Shown here: one piece after another, positions 62,584 through 64,000 of the stretch | How the letters are laid out: the number at the start of each line of letters is the position of its first letter | How positions within the stretch are numbered: the first letter of the stretch is position 1 | Origin: Lacunisphaera sp. | GTDB taxonomy: Bacteria > Verrucomicrobiota > Verrucomicrobiia > Opitutales > Opitutaceae | Assembly: GCA_029945445.1 (NCBI GenBank) | Contig: JAQSCO010000014.1 | Span: forward strand, 97,755 to 161,754 | DNA length: 64,000 nucleotides | Direction of reading: 5' to 3' | Made by a program: the position numbers and the translations under genes | Notes under the pieces: generated by a model | Told to the model about the DNA's origin: nothing | The model's input: the letters and a program-made list of their open reading frames with translations, nothing else | Databases searched by the model: none

Positions 62584-63850
62584 ACTGCCGCTGGATGATG
62601 CCGGCCGCGTGCGGACCGTCACCGAGTTCACCCGCGAGGTGAAGGAACTCCTCGAGGGCGGCCTCCGCCCCGGCTGGGTCCGCGGCGAGGTCTCCAACCT
62701 CCGCGCGCAGGCCAGCGGCCATGTCTACTTTTCCCTGAAGGACGCCGGCGCGCAGCTGTCGTGCGTGCTCTTCCGCGGCGACGCCACGCGGCAGAGCGTG
62801 CAGTTGCGCGACGGCCTCGCGGTGCTGGCCTACGGCGAGGTCAGCGTCTACGAGGCGCGCGGCCAGTATCAGCTCGTCGTCCGCGCGCTCATCGAGCACG
62901 GCGCCGGCAAGCTCCAGGCGGAACTGGAAAAGCTCAAGCAGCGCCTCGCGGCCGAGGGCCTGTTCGAGGCGGCGCGCAAGAAACCCATCCCGCTGCTGCC
63001 GTCCACGGTCGGGTTCATCACGTCGCCCACCGGCGCGGCCGTGCAGGATTTCATCCGCATCCTCACGCGGCGCCACTGGACGGGCCGGCTCGTCGTGCTG
63101 CCGGCGAAGGTGCAGGGGGAGGGCGCCGCCGCCGAACTGGCCGCGCTGCTGCGGGTCGCCGCGGCGCTGGGCATTTTCGACCTGCTCGTCATCGGCCGCG
63201 GCGGCGGCAGCATCGAGGACCTCTGGGCCTTCAACGAGGAACCGCTCGTCCGCGCCGTCGCGGCGTGCCCGGTGCCGGTCATCTCCGCCGTCGGCCACGA
63301 GATCGACTACACGCTTTGCGATTTCGCGGCCGATGTCCGCGCCGAGACGCCCAGCGGCGCGGCCGAACTCATTTCCAGCAACTACCTGGCGTGCGTCGAG
63401 CGCGTGGACAACGCGGGCGGCAGCATGCAGGACATCATGGCGACCCGGGCCGAGCGCGCCCGGCAACGGCTCGACCACGCGCGCAGCCGGCTGCGCCTGC
63501 TGTCACCCGCCACCGCCATCGAGCAGAATTTCCTGCGGCTCGACGACCTCGGCAACCGTCTCGCCTCCGCCCTGCGCTCCGCCGTCCAGCTGCGGCGCGA
63601 GGCGCTCGGCACCGCGCGGGCCCGGCTCGCGGTGGTCTCGCCGCAAAAGCGCGTGGCGGCCGAGTCGCACCGGTTGCTCGCACTGTGGAAACGCCTCGAG
63701 TCGGCCAGCCCGCAGTCGGTGCTCAAGCGCGGCTACGCCATTGTGCGCGACGCCGCGGGCCGGCCGGTCCCGCGCGCGAAGGGCCTCAAGCCCGGCACGG
63801 CGCTGGTGAATGAATTCCACGACGGCCAGGTGCGTGTGCGCGTGGACTGA
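62564..63850 (+). CDS. xseA: Exodeoxyribonuclease VII large subunit
   Basis: A 428-residue nuclease subunit acting with XseB on single-stranded DNA ends. The N-terminal OB fold has GWVRGEVSNLRAQASGHVYF and SLKD. The catalytic domain includes VGFITSPTGAAVQDFIRIL, VIGRGGGSIEDLWAFNEE and ISAVGHEIDYTLCDFAADVR. The C-terminal coiled-coil is followed by VLKRGYAIVRDAAGRPV. It begins inside the VTT gene. No xseB is in the window. Confidence 0.96.
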   Translation: MAKKEPELPLDDAGRVRTVTEFTREVKELLEGGLRPGWVRGEVSNLRAQASGHVYFSLKDAGAQLSCVLFRGDATRQSVQLRDGLAVLAYGEVSVYEARGQYQLVVRALIEHGAGKLQAELEKLKQRLAAEGLFEAARKKPIPLLPSTVGFITSPTGAAVQDFIRILTRRHWTGRLVVLPAKVQGEGAAAELAALLRVAAALGIFDLLVIGRGGGSIEDLWAFNEEPLVRAVAACPVPVISAVGHEIDYTLCDFAADVRAETPSGAAELISSNYLACVERVDNAGGSMQDIMATRAERARQRLDHARSRLRLLSPATAIEQNFLRLDDLGNRLASALRSAVQLRREALGTARARLAVVSPQKRVAAESHRLLALWKRLESASPQSVLKRGYAIVRDAAGRPVPRAKGLKPGTALVNEFHDGQVRVRVD

Positions 63851-63855
63851 CCGGT

Positions 63856-64000
63856 TTACTGGGCCGGAAAAATCCGGCCGGTCGCTTCCCTGATTTCAAC
63901 CGGTGGCGCGGCTTCCGCCATGCGCCGGAACAGACCGGGCGGATAGGCCTCGGGCAGCGCGCGGAAAAGCGCCCGTTCGGCGACGGTGGCCTGCCGGCTC
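63856..64000 (-). CDS. C-terminus of an unidentified protein, cut by window edge
   Basis: A minus-strand frame enters at the edge and stops at TAA (63856-63858), giving 48 residues that end EIREATGRIFPAQ. Upstream residues include ERALFRALPEAYPPGLFRRM. GC-rich third positions suggest a real gene. Nothing identifies its function. It is convergent with xseA, with only 5 bases between. Confidence 0.45.
   Translation of the reverse strand, partial: SRQATVAERALFRALPEAYPPGLFRRMAEAAPPVEIREATGRIFPAQ

Overview
The window is GC-rich chromosomal DNA from a bacterium, most probably a Verrucomicrobiota member of the Opitutaceae type. That placement is inference: it rests on the high GC, few clear Shine-Dalgarno sites, many short palindromic repeats and the gene families, not on a marker gene. 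About 50 protein genes, one tRNA-Leu and two convincing intrinsic terminators are visible. No rRNA, CRISPR array, integrase or intact insertion sequence was seen. No gene-free gap exceeds 300 bases; the largest are 16798-17076, 7460-7714 and 36745-36974, and I see nothing coding in them.

Region 1 (1-16.8 kb) is an acyl-CoA and branched-chain catabolism block. After a cut GH3-family gene and an RluA-type pseudouridine synthase come an enoyl-CoA hydratase/3-hydroxyacyl-CoA dehydrogenase, a single-polypeptide E1alpha-E1beta-lipoyl-E2 2-oxoacid dehydrogenase, a biotin-dependent carboxyltransferase, a B12-dependent acyl-CoA mutase split into two genes, and an acyl-CoA dehydrogenase. Two paralogous receiver-histidine kinase proteins sit among them. 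Palindromic repeats are scattered here and several lie inside open reading frames, translated in frame as linkers or loops.

Region 2 (17-26.8 kb) is mixed: a membrane protein, asnS, an OafA-type acyltransferase, an M14 carboxypeptidase, a GH28 glycosidase, a PLP decarboxylase and two small exported proteins. Region 3 (26.85-29.5 kb) is a small accessory island (ORF6N, BRCT-like and DUF2971 proteins) whose last two genes are clearly AT-richer. Region 4 (29.5-33.1 kb) is a prpB-prpC-prpD methylcitrate operon, which would take up the propionyl-CoA made by region 1.

Region 5 (33.2-61.8 kb) is a large envelope-glycan locus, interrupted at 35.0-36.8 kb by tRNA-Leu, nadD, rsfS and a type IV pilin-like gene with a 16-C homopolymer upstream. 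It encodes twelve polytopic GT-C-like proteins, several in paralogous sets and five joined by consecutive ATGA overlaps, plus three GT2 transferases, a methyltransferase and a dehydrogenase/acetyltransferase/GT2/aminotransferase cassette of the kind that makes acetamido sugars. The end (61.9-64 kb) holds a VTT/DedA-like membrane protein, xseA and the C-terminus of an unidentified gene.

Together the window couples branched-chain/propionate carbon use with an expanded surface-glycan locus. The most unusual features are the translated repeats, the E1-E2 mega-fusion without a visible E3-binding domain, the split IcmF-like mutase, and the pilin/poly-C/glycosyltransferase block.
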